A stretch of 64,000 bases of DNA from an uncultured Methylophaga sp. (GCA_913055695.1 CAJXKF010000002.1:1-64000); one strand, 5' to 3'. Positions 19,880 to 29,476 are shown, numbered from the stretch's first letter. Translations and numbers: made by a program. Notes: generated by a model from the sequence alone, not told the origin.

Positions 19880-21816
19880 GTGAGTTTGAACTGGATAGCC
19901 ATGCGCCTAAGGGGCCATTGCAGGATCGCTGGAAACAGCACAAATTCAACTCCCGCGTGGTGAGCCCGGCCAATCGTAAAAAGTATACGGTGATTGTCGT
20001 CGGTACCGGCCTTGCCGGGGCTTCGGCGGCCGCTTCTCTGGGCGAAATGGGCTACAAGGTGAAAACCTTTTGCTTTCAGGACAGCCCGCGCCGCGCTCAC
20101 AGTATTGCTGCCCAGGGTGGCATCAATGCTGCCAAGAATTATCAGAATGACGGAGACAGTGTCTGGCGGTTGTTTTATGACACGATCAAAGGTGGCGATT
20201 TCCGGGCACGAGAATCCAATGTCTTTCGTCTGGCTGAACTCAGTACCTCGATTATCGATCAGGCTGTGGCGCAAGGCGTTCCTTTTGCCCGGGAGTATTC
20301 CGGCTACCTGGCTAACCGCTCCTTTGGTGGTGCACAGGTCTCCAGAACCTTTTATGCACGGGGACAGACCGGCCAGCAATTATTGCTGGGGGCTTATCAG
20401 GCGATGAGCCGACAGATTGCGGCGGGCTCGGTGACGCATCGCTCACGCTGTGAAATGCAGGATCTCATCATGGATGGTGACAGAGCGATTGGCATTGTGA
20501 CCCGGGATCTGGTGACCGGAGAACTGGAGAGCCATCTGGCTGATTGCGTGGTGCTTTGCACCGGTGGTTACAGCAATGCCTTTTATCTTTCCACCAACGC
20601 CAAAGGCTGTAATGCTTCGGCCATTTGGCGTGCGCATAAGAAAGGCGCTTTATTCGCCAACCCCTGTTTTACCCAGATTCATCCCACCTGCATTCCCCAG
20701 CAGGGCGAGCTGCAGTCCAAACTGACCTTGATGAGTGAGTCGCTGCGAAATGATGGCCGGGTCTGGGCACCTAAAAACAAAGCCGATGCGGACAAACGAC
20801 CGGAAGACATTGCTGAAGCCGATCGTGATTATTTTCTGGAACGCATATATCCGTCATTCGGCAACCTGGTGCCCAGGGATATTGCCTCCCGTGCGGTCAA
20901 GCAGATTTGTGATGAGGGCCGCGGTGTTGGCGCTGAAATTGATGGCCGCAAACTGGGCGTGTATCTGGATTTTGCCGATGCTATCCGCAATCAGGGCCTG
21001 GAGGCTGTCAGGGAAAAATACGGCAACCTGTTTGAAATGTACCAGCGAATTACAGCTGAAGATCCATACCAGACACCGATGCGGATTTATCCGGCAGTGC
21101 ATTACACCATGGGTGGTCTCTGGGTGGACTATAACCTTATGACCAGCATCGATGGTTTATTCGCAGGTGGTGAGGCCAACTTCTCTGATCATGGGGCTAA
21201 CCGGCTCGGTGCCAGTGCCCTGATGCAGGGCCTCGCAGATGGCTACTTTATTCTGCCGACGACGGTGTCTGACTATCTTGCCCGGCGTAAACCCATCAAA
21301 ACAGAGCAGTATCAGTCACAGGCTAATGCCGCGATTGAAGAGGCACAATCCCGGATCAATCGGCTGATGAATGCGCCTGACGCCTCCGTTACCGCCGACG
21401 ATTTTCACCGGCAACTGGGGCAGATCCTATGGCATGCCTGCGGAATGGCGAGGGAGAGAGATACATTGCTCTCCGCCATTGATAAAATCAGGGCGCTTCG
21501 CGATGAGTTTTGGCATAAAGTCAAAATCACCGGCGAGGCGGAACAGCTCAACCAGACACTGGAACGGGCAGGCCGGGTCGCCGACTTTTTTGAACTGGCC
21601 GAATTAATGTGTCTGGATGCGCTGGACAGGGAAGAATCCTGCGGCTGTCATGCGCGCGAGGAGCACCTGACAGAAGATGGCGAAGCCAGACGCAATGATA
21701 TGGATTATTCCTATGTGGCTGCCTGGCAGTACAGCGGCGATATCAGTAAGCCGGCGCTGTTCCGAGAATATCTGCATTTCGATTTTGTTCGACCCAGCAT
21801 AAGAAATTACCAATGA
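19876..21816 (+). CDS. sdhA: Succinate dehydrogenase/fumarate reductase flavoprotein subunit
   Basis: At 646 aa, this matches the type-B flavoprotein. The N-terminal FAD motif [17 protein letters not shown] (about residues 38-54) is followed by [15 protein letters not shown], with the His that carries covalent FAD. The active-site region includes [11 protein letters not shown], the arginine segment and [19 protein letters not shown]. The C-terminal half has [12 protein letters not shown], found in the Bacteroides/Corynebacterium-type subunit. It oxidises succinate or reduces fumarate on the cytoplasmic face. It overlaps sdhC and sdhB by four bases each. Confidence 0.95.
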   Translation: MSEFELDSHAPKGPLQDRWKQHKFNSRVVSPANRKKYTVIVVGTGLAGASAAASLGEMGYKVKTFCFQDSPRRAHSIAAQGGINAAKNYQNDGDSVWRLFYDTIKGGDFRARESNVFRLAELSTSIIDQAVAQGVPFAREYSGYLANRSFGGAQVSRTFYARGQTGQQLLLGAYQAMSRQIAAGSVTHRSRCEMQDLIMDGDRAIGIVTRDLVTGELESHLADCVVLCTGGYSNAFYLSTNAKGCNASAIWRAHKKGALFANPCFTQIHPTCIPQQGELQSKLTLMSESLRNDGRVWAPKNKADADKRPEDIAEADRDYFLERIYPSFGNLVPRDIASRAVKQICDEGRGVGAEIDGRKLGVYLDFADAIRNQGLEAVREKYGNLFEMYQRITAEDPYQTPMRIYPAVHYTMGGLWVDYNLMTSIDGLFAGGEANFSDHGANRLGASALMQGLADGYFILPTTVSDYLARRKPIKTEQYQSQANAAIEEAQSRINRLMNAPDASVTADDFHRQLGQILWHACGMARERDTLLSAIDKIRALRDEFWHKVKITGEAEQLNQTLERAGRVADFFELAELMCLDALDREESCGCHAREEHLTEDGEARRNDMDYSYVAAWQYSGDISKPALFREYLHFDFVRPSIRNYQ

Positions 21817-22541
21817 TCTTTAAATTGAATATTTGGCGGCAACAGGGGCCTGAAGCCAAAGGCTTTTTCGAAGCACATGAAGTCGATGCCAGTGAAGATT
21901 CATCATTTCTGGAAATGCTGGATGCACTCAATGAGAACCTGATTCTGGCAGGGAAAGATCCGGTCGCTTTCGACTTTGACTGCCGAGAGGGCATATGCGG
22001 CTCCTGCAACCTCGTGATTAACGGTACGCCGCATGGCAAACATAAAGCCACCACGACCTGCCAGCAGTATATGCGTGACTATGTGGATGATAAAGAACTG
22101 TGGATTGAGCCCTGGCGCGCGACGGCGTTTCCGGTCATCAAGGATCTGATTGTCGATCGCAGCTCCTTTGATCGCATCATTCAATCCGGTGGTTATATCC
22201 CGATTCGAACCGGATCCGCCTGCGAGGCCAATACATTACCCATCGAAAAGGAAGTCGCAGATAGGGCCTTTGATGCCGCCACCTGTATTGGCTGCGGCGC
22301 CTGTGTCGCAGTCTGCCCCAATGCCTCGGCGACCTTGTTTGTTGCAGCAAAAGTGGCGCATCTGTCGACTTTACCCCAGGGACAGATGGATAAAGACAGA
22401 CCCGCCAGACTGCTCAAAGCGATGGAAGATGAGGGCTTTGGCAGTTGCAGTAATTACCGCGAATGTGAGCGTGTCTGTCCCAAGGAAATCAAGGTGACCA
22501 CCATCACTAAAATGAACCGTTTTCTCTACCGTTCAGGCTGA
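21813..22541 (+). CDS. sdhB: Succinate dehydrogenase/fumarate reductase iron-sulfur subunit
   Basis: The 242-aa protein has a plant-type [2Fe-2S] ferredoxin domain (CREGICGSC, later TTTCQQYM) and a bacterial ferredoxin domain with [15 protein letters not shown] and [15 protein letters not shown] for the [4Fe-4S] and [3Fe-4S] clusters. It passes electrons between FAD in SdhA and heme in SdhC. It begins four bases inside sdhA and ends the operon; a 70-bp gap follows. Confidence 0.95.
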   Translation: MIFKLNIWRQQGPEAKGFFEAHEVDASEDSSFLEMLDALNENLILAGKDPVAFDFDCREGICGSCNLVINGTPHGKHKATTTCQQYMRDYVDDKELWIEPWRATAFPVIKDLIVDRSSFDRIIQSGGYIPIRTGSACEANTLPIEKEVADRAFDAATCIGCGACVAVCPNASATLFVAAKVAHLSTLPQGQMDKDRPARLLKAMEDEGFGSCSNYRECERVCPKEIKVTTITKMNRFLYRSG

Positions 22542-22618
22542 CGATTCTGTGCTGGCTATTTGCCGGGAAAATGCGTTAATCTCATAGCAGGTGTCAAAGT
22601 TCACTAGGGAGAGTGTGG

Positions 22619-23002
22619 ATGGAAGTTGCCCTCTTTATTCTGATTGTTAGTGTGATTGCCGTTTATTTGTTGTTTATCCGCAAGAAAAAGCCGGAGCCAC
22701 CGACACCTGAAATCGTCAAGCATCCCTACACTGCGGTGCGGATTAAACCCCATCAGCATGCCTGTAATGCCGCCTTTGAAATGTCTCACCGGGTATTTCT
22801 GGTCTCTGAAGCCCCCAAGTTACCACTGAATGACTGCAATAAAGCCGAAAGCTGCCGCTGCGGCTATGTTCATTATGATGATCGCAGGCGGGGTAAAGAC
22901 CGCCGCGGTGACAGCATCGTCATGCGAGATGCCTACAACAAAAAAGAAAGACGGGATGAAGAGCATCTGGGCCGACGTAAAACCGATCCAAGTAACTCCT
23001 AA
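22619..23002 (+). CDS. Single-pass membrane protein with conserved Cys and DRR motifs
   Basis: The 127-aa product starts with one transmembrane helix (EVALFILIVSVIAVYLLFI) followed by a basic KKK, placing the rest in the cytoplasm. The soluble part has HACNAAF, EAPKLPLNDC, ESCRCGYVHYDDRRRG and KDRRGD, so four cysteines in a C..C..CxC pattern before the Arg-rich tail. I believe related hypothetical proteins occur in other proteobacteria, but I know of no function; the cysteines could bind metal or a redox cofactor. ATG 22619 is chosen over GTG 22613 because AGGGAGAG lies six bases upstream. Confidence 0.7.
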   Translation: MEVALFILIVSVIAVYLLFIRKKKPEPPTPEIVKHPYTAVRIKPHQHACNAAFEMSHRVFLVSEAPKLPLNDCNKAESCRCGYVHYDDRRRGKDRRGDSIVMRDAYNKKERRDEEHLGRRKTDPSNS

Positions 23003-23007
23003 ATCAG

Positions 23008-23043
23008 ATTGGCTTGTGGTGACAGCCTTGGGCTGAAGCCAAT
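23008..23043. other. Nested hairpin between small genes
   Basis: ATTGGCTT and AAGCCAAT (8 bp) enclose a second stem CAGCC-TTG-GGCTG. It sits 6 bases after the preceding stop codon and about 70 before the next start. It may act as a weak terminator or a structured leader; no T-run follows. Confidence 0.4.
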
Positions 23044-23111
23044 TCTATTCACGCTGGCCGGTGCCAGTGCTATCCTCGACATCAGAGACCTGTTTCCTGG
23101 AGGACAAACTG

Positions 23112-23306
23112 ATGCTCAGGGTCATTTTTACACACCTCTATGTCATCGTAATGGCGATCATTGTCATCACGACCAGCAATATTCTGGCGAACCGATATGG
23201 TGATGATATCGTCAACAGTTTGAGAAACCTGGTCAGTAGCGCCGACAGTGGCGTCAATGGCATGCAGGAAAGCGTCAAAGACTGGAATAAAAATATGTTG
23301 GACTGA
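23112..23306 (+). CDS. Small hypothetical membrane protein (64 aa)
   Basis: A short frame with GAGGA eight bases before the ATG encodes one N-terminal hydrophobic segment (VIFTHLYVIVMAIIVITTSNIL) and a soluble tail ending in SVKDWNKNMLD. It ends three bases before the protease-like gene of the RimK cluster, so it is probably translated as the first member of that operon. No known family is recognised. Confidence 0.55.
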   Translation: MLRVIFTHLYVIVMAIIVITTSNILANRYGDDIVNSLRNLVSSADSGVNGMQESVKDWNKNMLD

Positions 23307-23309
23307 GTC

Positions 23310-23816
23310 GTGAATAACAGTAAACAAGCACAACAAGCCGTCACTGTCGGATGGCGCGAATGGCTGTCACTGCCGCAACTGGGCATAGACAGAATCAAAG
23401 CCAAGGTCGATACCGGCGCCCGCACTTCCGCCATTCATGCCTTTGAAGTCGGCCCTTATCAAAAAGACGGCAAAACCTGGGTTAGATTTGGTCTTCACCC
23501 TAATCAGGGAGAGACAGACACCGTGGTCTGGTGTGATGCCGAGGTCATTGATGAGCGTAATGTCACTGACTCGGGGGGCCATACTGAAAAGCGATATGTC
23601 ATTTTGACCGAGATCAGCCTGGGCGATAAAACCTGGCCTATAGAAGTCACGCTGACAAACCGCGATAATATGCTGTTTCGCATGCTGCTTGGTCGCACAG
23701 CGATGACAGCCGGCAATATCGTGGTCAATCCTTCCAGGTCGTTTCTGGCCGGACAGAGCAGCGATGAAGCCAAAGAAGAGCCACGCAAAGAAATCCTTGA
23801 CGGAGAAAGTGAATGA
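23310..23816 (+). CDS. RimK-linked protease-like protein (PF05618 family)
   Basis: The 168-aa protein belongs to the family annotated as putative ATP-dependent zinc protease, often beside rimK. Its early motif [13 protein letters not shown] (about residues 28-40) looks like the DTGA active-site loop of retropepsin-type aspartic proteases, so the zinc annotation may be misleading. Later [18 protein letters not shown] and NPSRSFL are family-typical. It starts with GTG, has no signal peptide, and overlaps the rimK start by four bases. The partner in Pseudomonas rimABK is RimB, which affects glutamylation of ribosomal protein S6; this may be its counterpart. Confidence 0.8.
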   Translation: MNNSKQAQQAVTVGWREWLSLPQLGIDRIKAKVDTGARTSAIHAFEVGPYQKDGKTWVRFGLHPNQGETDTVVWCDAEVIDERNVTDSGGHTEKRYVILTEISLGDKTWPIEVTLTNRDNMLFRMLLGRTAMTAGNIVVNPSRSFLAGQSSDEAKEEPRKEILDGESE

Positions 23817-24718
23817 AGATTGCCATCCTGTCGCGCAATCCGAAACTGTATTCAACCCGCAGACTGGTTGAAGCAGCAGAGGAACGCGGTCATGAAGTCC
23901 ATGTGCTTGATGTGTTGCGTTGTTATATGAACATCACATCCCTCAAGCCGGAAGTACATTACAAAGGCGAAATTCTGACCGGCTACGATGCCGTGATTCC
24001 GAGGATCGGTGCATCGGTCACATTTTATGGTACAGCGGTGCTCAGGCAGTTCGAGATGATGAGCGTTTATCCCTTAAACGAATCAGTCGCTATCAGCCGC
24101 TCGCGTGACAAACTGCGGGCATTGCAACTGCTGTCACGTAAAGGTATCGGTTTGCCGGTCACGGGTTTCGCCCACCGTCCTGATGATGTCGATGACCTGA
24201 TTAAAATGGTCGGCGGGGCACCGCTGGTTATCAAACTGCTGGAAGGCACTCAGGGCATTGGCGTGGTGCTGGCCGAAACCGAAAAAGCCGCCGAGAGCGT
24301 TATTGAAGCTTTCCTGGGTATGAATGCCAACATCCTGGTGCAGGAATTTATCAAAGAGGCCGGCGGCTCCGATATCCGTTGTTTTGTGGTTGGCGACAAA
24401 GTGGTGGCGGCGATGAAACGTCAGGGCAAGGAAGGGGAATTCCGTTCCAACCTGCACCGCGGCGGTAGTGCCAATCTGATTCGAATCTCACCGGCGGAGC
24501 GCGCGACTGCAGTGAGAGCAGCCAAAACCATGGGGCTCAATGTCTGCGGTGTTGATTTATTGCGCTCCAATCACGGCCCGGTGGTGATGGAAGTGAATTC
24601 CTCCCCGGGACTGGAAGGCATTGAAAAAGCGACTGGCAAAGATATTGCCGACCAGATCATCGAGTTCATTGAGAAAAATGCCAAGCTGGGCAAAACCCAG
24701 ACTCGCGGAAGAGGTTAA
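23813..24718 (+). CDS. rimK: RimK ATP-grasp glutamate ligase
   Basis: The 301-aa enzyme begins [21 protein letters not shown], as in E. coli RimK (300 aa), and has the ATP-grasp features: [19 protein letters not shown], the ATP-binding loop [20 protein letters not shown], and metal-binding [15 protein letters not shown]. RimK adds glutamates to the C-terminus of ribosomal protein S6 and makes poly-alpha-glutamate. It sits in the middle of the cluster, overlapping the upstream gene by four bases and separated from the M14 gene by two. Confidence 0.95.
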   Translation: MKIAILSRNPKLYSTRRLVEAAEERGHEVHVLDVLRCYMNITSLKPEVHYKGEILTGYDAVIPRIGASVTFYGTAVLRQFEMMSVYPLNESVAISRSRDKLRALQLLSRKGIGLPVTGFAHRPDDVDDLIKMVGGAPLVIKLLEGTQGIGVVLAETEKAAESVIEAFLGMNANILVQEFIKEAGGSDIRCFVVGDKVVAAMKRQGKEGEFRSNLHRGGSANLIRISPAERATAVRAAKTMGLNVCGVDLLRSNHGPVVMEVNSSPGLEGIEKATGKDIADQIIEFIEKNAKLGKTQTRGRG

Positions 24719-24720
24719 CT

Positions 24721-25773
24721 GTGGCTGAACCCCTGATTATTGCCGGTGAAGAAATCAAGCCGGGCCAGAACCGTATTATCGAAGTCCCTTTACCTGATTT
24801 GTACATGCATACCGCACTGAGCATGCCGGTGCAGGTTATCAGTGGTCGTCGCTCAGGCCCGGTCATGTTTGTCTCTGCGGCGGTGCATGGTGATGAAATC
24901 AATGGCGTCGAGATTATTCGCCGGCTGGTGAAAAGCAAGAGCCTGAAGGGGCTGCGCGGCACACTGATTGCGATACCGGTGGTCAATGTTTACGGTTTTC
25001 TCAACCAGTCCCGCTACCTGCCAGACCGCCGCGATCTGAATCGCTGTTTCCCCGGCTCTGATGAAGGGTCTCTGGCTGCGCGTCTGGCACACTGCTTTAT
25101 GACGGAAGTGGTGCAGCACTGCAGTCATGGTATCGATCTGCACACTGCCGCCATTCACCGTGACAATCTGCCACAAATGCGGGCTGATCTGTCCAACCCG
25201 GAGGTCGAGGCCATGGCACGGGCTTTTGATGCGCCCGTCATCGTCAATTCCGGTTTGATTGAAGGATCGCTTCGTTTTGCTGCGCAGCAAACGAATGTAC
25301 CGGTCGTCGTTTATGAAGCCGGCGAGGCGCTGCGTTTTAATGAATTAGCAATCCGGGCCGGCGTCAAAGGCGTCATCGAAGTGATGCGCAAGATCGGCAT
25401 GCTGGCGCCATCCCGTCAAAAAACCAAAAAACGGGATCCTTTTGTGGCCCGTTCCAGCGTCTGGGTGCGGGCACCACAGAGTGGCATTTTCCGGATGCTG
25501 GTGCCGATGGGAGCGAGTGTAAATAAAGGCGATTTACTGGGCATGGTGGCCGCGCCCTACGGCAAGGACAATTCAGAAACGGAAGTCTTTGCCAGCAGTT
25601 CAGGCGTCATTATCGGCAGGACCAATATCCCGCTGGTGAATGAAGGCGAAGCCCTGTTTCACATCGCTCGCTTCAGTAAGCCGGATGAAGTGGCAGAAGG
25701 CGTTGAAGCCTTCCATTCCGGACTGAATCCGGCAACGGACAGTACAATACCGGAAGAAATGCCCATCATCTGA
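24721..25773 (+). CDS. Succinylglutamate desuccinylase/aspartoacylase family hydrolase (M14-like)
   Basis: The 350-aa protein starts with GTG and has the M14/AstE zinc site: HGDEINGVEII (H-x-x-E, about residues 57-67) and the third ligand in GIDLHTAA (about 138-145). It also has RYLPDRRDLNRCFPG, typical of the AstE/aspartoacylase branch. The last 90 residues (VWVRAPQSGIFRMLV, VNKGDLLGMV, ASSSGVIIGRTNIPLVNEGEALFHIA) look like a biotinyl/lipoyl-type beta-barrel. Tight linkage to rimK suggests it acts on glutamyl amide bonds, perhaps removing what RimK adds, but this is inference; a role in amino-acid acyl cleavage is equally possible. Confidence 0.82.
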   Translation: MAEPLIIAGEEIKPGQNRIIEVPLPDLYMHTALSMPVQVISGRRSGPVMFVSAAVHGDEINGVEIIRRLVKSKSLKGLRGTLIAIPVVNVYGFLNQSRYLPDRRDLNRCFPGSDEGSLAARLAHCFMTEVVQHCSHGIDLHTAAIHRDNLPQMRADLSNPEVEAMARAFDAPVIVNSGLIEGSLRFAAQQTNVPVVVYEAGEALRFNELAIRAGVKGVIEVMRKIGMLAPSRQKTKKRDPFVARSSVWVRAPQSGIFRMLVPMGASVNKGDLLGMVAAPYGKDNSETEVFASSSGVIIGRTNIPLVNEGEALFHIARFSKPDEVAEGVEAFHSGLNPATDSTIPEEMPII

Positions 25774-25882
25774 CGCACATATAGCAAAGGAAAAAAAACG
25801 CCCCATGGGCAGGCCGATGAGGCGAGTAAAGGGAATTATCAGTCTGTCGCCAGGCATGAAAGCATGCTTGAAGCCTGCATAA

Positions 25883-27340
25883 TCAGGATACTTGCCTGAC
25901 TTTGATGCTGTCACCTCTCGCATGCTGGGAGGAGGAAAAGCAATTGGGCAAAATCAAAGTGACCCGGCAGCCGCCGCTGCGAGTCTTTTCCACTGCCAGT
26001 TGTCCCCCGATTTTGGCGGCACGCGACTTCATGCTATTGATACCGTAGCCTCTGTCTATCGCTTCAGTGTGGGGGGTGAAGCTGCCATTATCCTCGATGC
26101 TGATAATAAAATCCTGCCCCTCACGGAAAGCATTGAACGCAATGTCACTGGCACCGGCATGTTTGAGTATGTTGGTAAAGGCCTCCTGCAGAATCCGAAG
26201 TAAATGCAGGCCGGTCTGTGGTTTGATGCCCAGCGCATCGGCATTGGCATCGACCTGCCAATCCAACTCAATATCGAGTTGTTCCAGCTTTTTACTGGTC
26301 CGGTATTTAAAATCAGCCAGCAATGAACCCATCACGCTGTTCTGCATGCTCAATGAATGGATAATCAGCCGCAGATCATTGAGGCATTCAGTCAATACCG
26401 CATGGATGTTGCGGTTGACCTCTGAATCTTTTTCCAATTCAAGGATCGCCAGCGAGGCCACTAACTGTCCGCCGATACCATCATGCATATCACGCATTAT
26501 ACGTTCACGTTCTTCAAGAATCGCCTTACTACGCTCCAGATCGATGGTTTCCTGACGTTGCTGGGCCAGCGCTTTGTTTTTCTGTGACAGCTGTTCGACA
26601 GTGTCGCTGAGAGAGGCGGTCGCGGCGTTCACTTTATCCTGCAGTTCCGCATCATTTTTCTCCAGCGAGTCAATCATGCTGTTGAAGGTGCGTTGAAAAT
26701 TGAGCAGCTCGCCACTGCCATTTTCGCTGACCCGGGCTGAGAAGTTTTTATGCTCCAGGTTTTTGGCTGTAGCCATCAGTGCATTGATAGCATTGCTGAG
26801 ACGCCGGCTAAATACATAAACCAGAAAAATACCCAGGGCAAGTGCCAGCAGAGCGATCCCCAGCACCTTTGTGTAGGCCTCAAAGCGCTGAGCTTCAGCA
26901 CTGTTGTTGGTAAAGCCGATTTCAATACGACCCAGCGGGGCTTTGCTGGCAATGTCTGAGCCGGCAAGAGAAAAATCATCCAGATTGGGGCCATGTGAAT
27001 AAACCAGGAACTCGATCTCTCTCACTTTACCTTTGGGTTTCTTGCCGGATTTCTCCAGTAAGAGCTGACCGGTCGGGTCAATAAAACGGATAAAGGTGAG
27101 ATCATGGGTTTTGATCATTAAATCAGCGACTTTTGTCAGGGCATCAATATCGCCGGTATAGAGTGGGAATTCAGCCAACACAGAGGCCTGACTGGCAATG
27201 CTCTGGCTGCGCTTGACGACAGCCGACTCAATGTCTTCCAGCACATCAGACAGAATGAACATGGTCACCACTGAAATCGTCAACAGCAGGGGAAGGATGG
27301 TGATGAGCAGTAACTGGGTTTTGAGTTTAGTCGGAAACAT
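25883..27340 (-). CDS. Sensor histidine kinase (NarX/HisKA_3 type)
   Basis: The 485-aa kinase has an N-terminal helix (LLLITILPLLLTISVVTMFIL), a periplasmic sensor of about 130 residues, a second helix (ALLALALGIFLVYVF), a HAMP segment and a coiled coil. The kinase core follows: H-box RDMHDGIGGQLVASLAILE (about residue 290), N-box LLRILQEAFTNILKHAG, D-box ISIEDNG and G-box GYGINSMKSRAAKIGG. HisKA_3 kinases pair with NarL-type regulators such as the one upstream. Its start overlaps the end of the substrate-binding protein gene by 14 bp, so the two are coupled. Confidence 0.92.
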   Translation of the reverse strand: MFPTKLKTQLLLITILPLLLTISVVTMFILSDVLEDIESAVVKRSQSIASQASVLAEFPLYTGDIDALTKVADLMIKTHDLTFIRFIDPTGQLLLEKSGKKPKGKVREIEFLVYSHGPNLDDFSLAGSDIASKAPLGRIEIGFTNNSAEAQRFEAYTKVLGIALLALALGIFLVYVFSRRLSNAINALMATAKNLEHKNFSARVSENGSGELLNFQRTFNSMIDSLEKNDAELQDKVNAATASLSDTVEQLSQKNKALAQQRQETIDLERSKAILEERERIMRDMHDGIGGQLVASLAILELEKDSEVNRNIHAVLTECLNDLRLIIHSLSMQNSVMGSLLADFKYRTSKKLEQLDIELDWQVDANADALGIKPQTGLHLLRILQEAFTNILKHAGASDIAFNAFREGQDFIISIEDNGSFTPHTEAIDRGYGINSMKSRAAKIGGQLAVEKTRSGGCRVTLILPNCFSSSQHARGDSIKVRQVS

Positions 27341-28232
27341 CGGTTGCAGCGCCTTGCCTTATGCTGTCCGGAATGTTGATTTCCAAGGCCCGGGCGATGT
27401 TGTCATTGATCGAGATGGTGTAGGGAGGATAAATGTTTGTTTGATTTGTTCCCCATCCACCCTGGTACTGGTGCCAGTAAGTGATGAGGTCAGCGGTTTC
27501 TCTGACAATATCAAACAGGCTGGGATAAACTGAAATCAGGGCACCGGCTTTGAGAAAACTTTTTGAATAGCCGATGACCGGCACTTTGTATTTGTAGCTC
27601 TGATACAGCATCCATTTCGCATGCTCTCCGGACCAGACATGTGAGTCACGCACCGCAATTAAGGCACCGGCATTTTGCAAAGCGCTATCGATCACCTTGG
27701 CAGGTTCAGCATCAGTGCCCACAACCACGATGTCCAGCTGTATGCCAAGGGCAGTGTTCAAGCGGGCAATTTCATCGCGAATTAACTGGTTGTCTTCCGA
27801 TACCGCGATGACAAGCCTGGTGTTGAGTCCACCCTGAACAATCTGAGTGGCGGTATCAAGCTGCCGCTGGATTGGCTGATCAAGCAATACTGCAACCCAG
27901 TTCTTGGCGTAATCTGTCTGAATCAGGCTTTTGTCAATAAAACTATAGAGATGACTGTTCTGGGGATAATGACTTTTACTGAATAGAACAGCCGTTTCAC
28001 CGATACTGACAATCAAGTCTGTCGGCGCAAAGTTGTTTGCTGCACTGCTATTGAGGGTCACAATGTGTGTATTAGTGCGCAGTGCCGGATCACCGATGTG
28101 GTTCTTGATGTCCTGAGCCAGCTGGTGGTAAGCGGTTTTGTCCTCTGACAGCAGGATTTGCACGGTGTCGGCATAGGCGGAAGAAACCAGTGTAAAAAAC
28201 AGCAGACAGGCAAATGTCAGTAAACGAGTCAT
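27327..28232 (-). CDS. Orphan ABC-type substrate-binding protein in a two-component operon
   Basis: The 301-aa product has a signal peptide (LLTFACLLFFTLVSSAYA, about residues 4-21) and the layout of the PF04392-type substrate-binding proteins: repeated alpha/beta segments such as LIVSIGETAVLF, LVIAVSEDNQLIRDEI, GALIAVRDSHVWSGEHAKWML and VPVIGYSKSFLKAGALISVY. No ABC permease or ATPase lies nearby, and it sits between a response regulator and a histidine kinase. It probably presents a periplasmic ligand to that kinase. ATG 28232 is chosen because the signal peptide begins there. Confidence 0.82.
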   Translation of the reverse strand: MTRLLTFACLLFFTLVSSAYADTVQILLSEDKTAYHQLAQDIKNHIGDPALRTNTHIVTLNSSAANNFAPTDLIVSIGETAVLFSKSHYPQNSHLYSFIDKSLIQTDYAKNWVAVLLDQPIQRQLDTATQIVQGGLNTRLVIAVSEDNQLIRDEIARLNTALGIQLDIVVVGTDAEPAKVIDSALQNAGALIAVRDSHVWSGEHAKWMLYQSYKYKVPVIGYSKSFLKAGALISVYPSLFDIVRETADLITYWHQYQGGWGTNQTNIYPPYTISINDNIARALEINIPDSIRQGAATDVSD

Positions 28233-28500
28233 GACCCAAACGCTTCTGCAAAAACGCGGAGGCCGGAAACAGTCAATCCGCACTGACGGATGGCGCTATG
28301 CTTGCAATCAGCAGAATGATGCATCTGTTGCCTCCTGTGCTGAACCAGTTTCTCGTTACCCAAAACCCTGCTGTCCTTATCAGTCATTTCCGCTTGTCAT
28401 CAGATGGGTGCCTTTTCAACATCTTACACGGTGCTAAAAACAAACATAAACCATTTAATTTCATAAAGATAAAAAGTTTATTGTCGGCTTCATCTGATGT

Positions 28501-29148
28501 TCAGATAATACCGAGCAGGGTGGCCTCACTGACTGCCTGCATTTTGTTTTTGACTGACAGCTTCTTATACACATTGGAAACATATTCCCTCACTGTGTAA
28601 TAAGACAGATCCAACGTTTTGGCAATTTCCTTGGACGTATATCCCTTACTGACCAGCAGTAATACTTCTTTTTCTCTGGGGCTGAGGATGCTGTCGGTCG
28701 ACTTTTCCTTTTCGTTCGTCGTGTCAGCCATCGACAACTCATTGAGCAGATAACGGGCAATGCTCGGGCTGATAGGGGCCCCACCATCAACCATCTGCGA
28801 TATAGCCTCATTGATGTCCATGAAATTGTCGTCTTTCAGCAGATAGCCAGAAGCACCGGCTTTGAGTGCCTCGATGACGTGGTAACCATCACCGAATACG
28901 GTAATCACGATAGCGAGTTCTGTTTTGACCACAGGCAGGTTAATCAGCTTGATCAATTCCACCCCGTTACCGTCGGGCAAATCCAGATCAGTCAGTAGAA
29001 TATCCGGGGGGGTTGAACGAATAAAACTCAAGGCATCCTGATAGGTATTGACCGAGCCGATAAGTTCAAACTGGCCGCCCTCGGTAATCGCTTCTTCAAG
29101 GCGATGGCGTGTCGCTTCAGAATCTTCAACAATTAATATGGTTTTCAT
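28501..29148 (-). CDS. NarL/LuxR-family response regulator
   Basis: The 215-aa regulator has a receiver domain with the acidic pocket and phospho-Asp (ILIVEDSEA, then DILLTDLDLPDGNG) and conserved Lys (GASGYLLKDDN). The C-terminal LuxR helix-turn-helix has LSPREKEVLLLVSKGYTSKEIAKTLDLSYYTVREYVSNVYKKL (cited here as the segments SPREKEVLLLVSKGY and YYTVREYVSNVYKKL). It heads the leftward operon with the substrate-binding protein and kinase, 268 bp upstream of the former. A GC-rich palindrome lies 120 bases upstream of its start. ATG-ATG doubles the possible start (29151 or 29148). Confidence 0.92.
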   Translation of the reverse strand: MKTILIVEDSEATRHRLEEAITEGGQFELIGSVNTYQDALSFIRSTPPDILLTDLDLPDGNGVELIKLINLPVVKTELAIVITVFGDGYHVIEALKAGASGYLLKDDNFMDINEAISQMVDGGAPISPSIARYLLNELSMADTTNEKEKSTDSILSPREKEVLLLVSKGYTSKEIAKTLDLSYYTVREYVSNVYKKLSVKNKMQAVSEATLLGII

Positions 29149-29476
29149 CATTCGGTATCGATTACTCTGATTGCAGACATCACTGACTGATTCAAGCTCA
29201 AGCCGATCTCAGCAAACATCAGAGATCAGTCCCATGCTCTAGATTATCAGTTGGCAAGCATATCATTACCCCCTAGATTGAGGGGGTGGCGTGTCGGGAC
29301 AGGCTGTCCTGGCCTGCGTTTGCGCCTAATCTCGCGGTTATAGGAACCGTCTCTAGGCATAGAGAGTCATGCTACTGTAAAGTTAAGCTTTTATTTGTTG
29401 TAATTATTCTTTGCATTTTCCTGCCAAAGTAGTGAAAATCGCGCACTTTAATCAATACCATTAGGGATCGCTGCCG
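29149..29476. other. Divergent control region between the response regulator and speA
   Basis: A 328-base region serving both directions. It holds the 29268-29287 palindrome, a short CTCTAGGCATAGAG inverted repeat near 29352, and an AT-rich stretch at 29380-29460 that probably contains the speA promoter. No gene was seen. Confidence 0.5.
29268..29287. promoter_or_regulatory. Perfect palindrome, candidate operator
   Basis: ACCCCCT-AGATTG-AGGGGGT is a perfect 7-bp inverted repeat with a 6-base spacer, 120 bases upstream of the response regulator gene and 190 upstream of speA. LuxR/NarL-family regulators usually bind such dyads, so autoregulation is plausible. There is no T-run to suggest a terminator. 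Confidence 0.55.
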
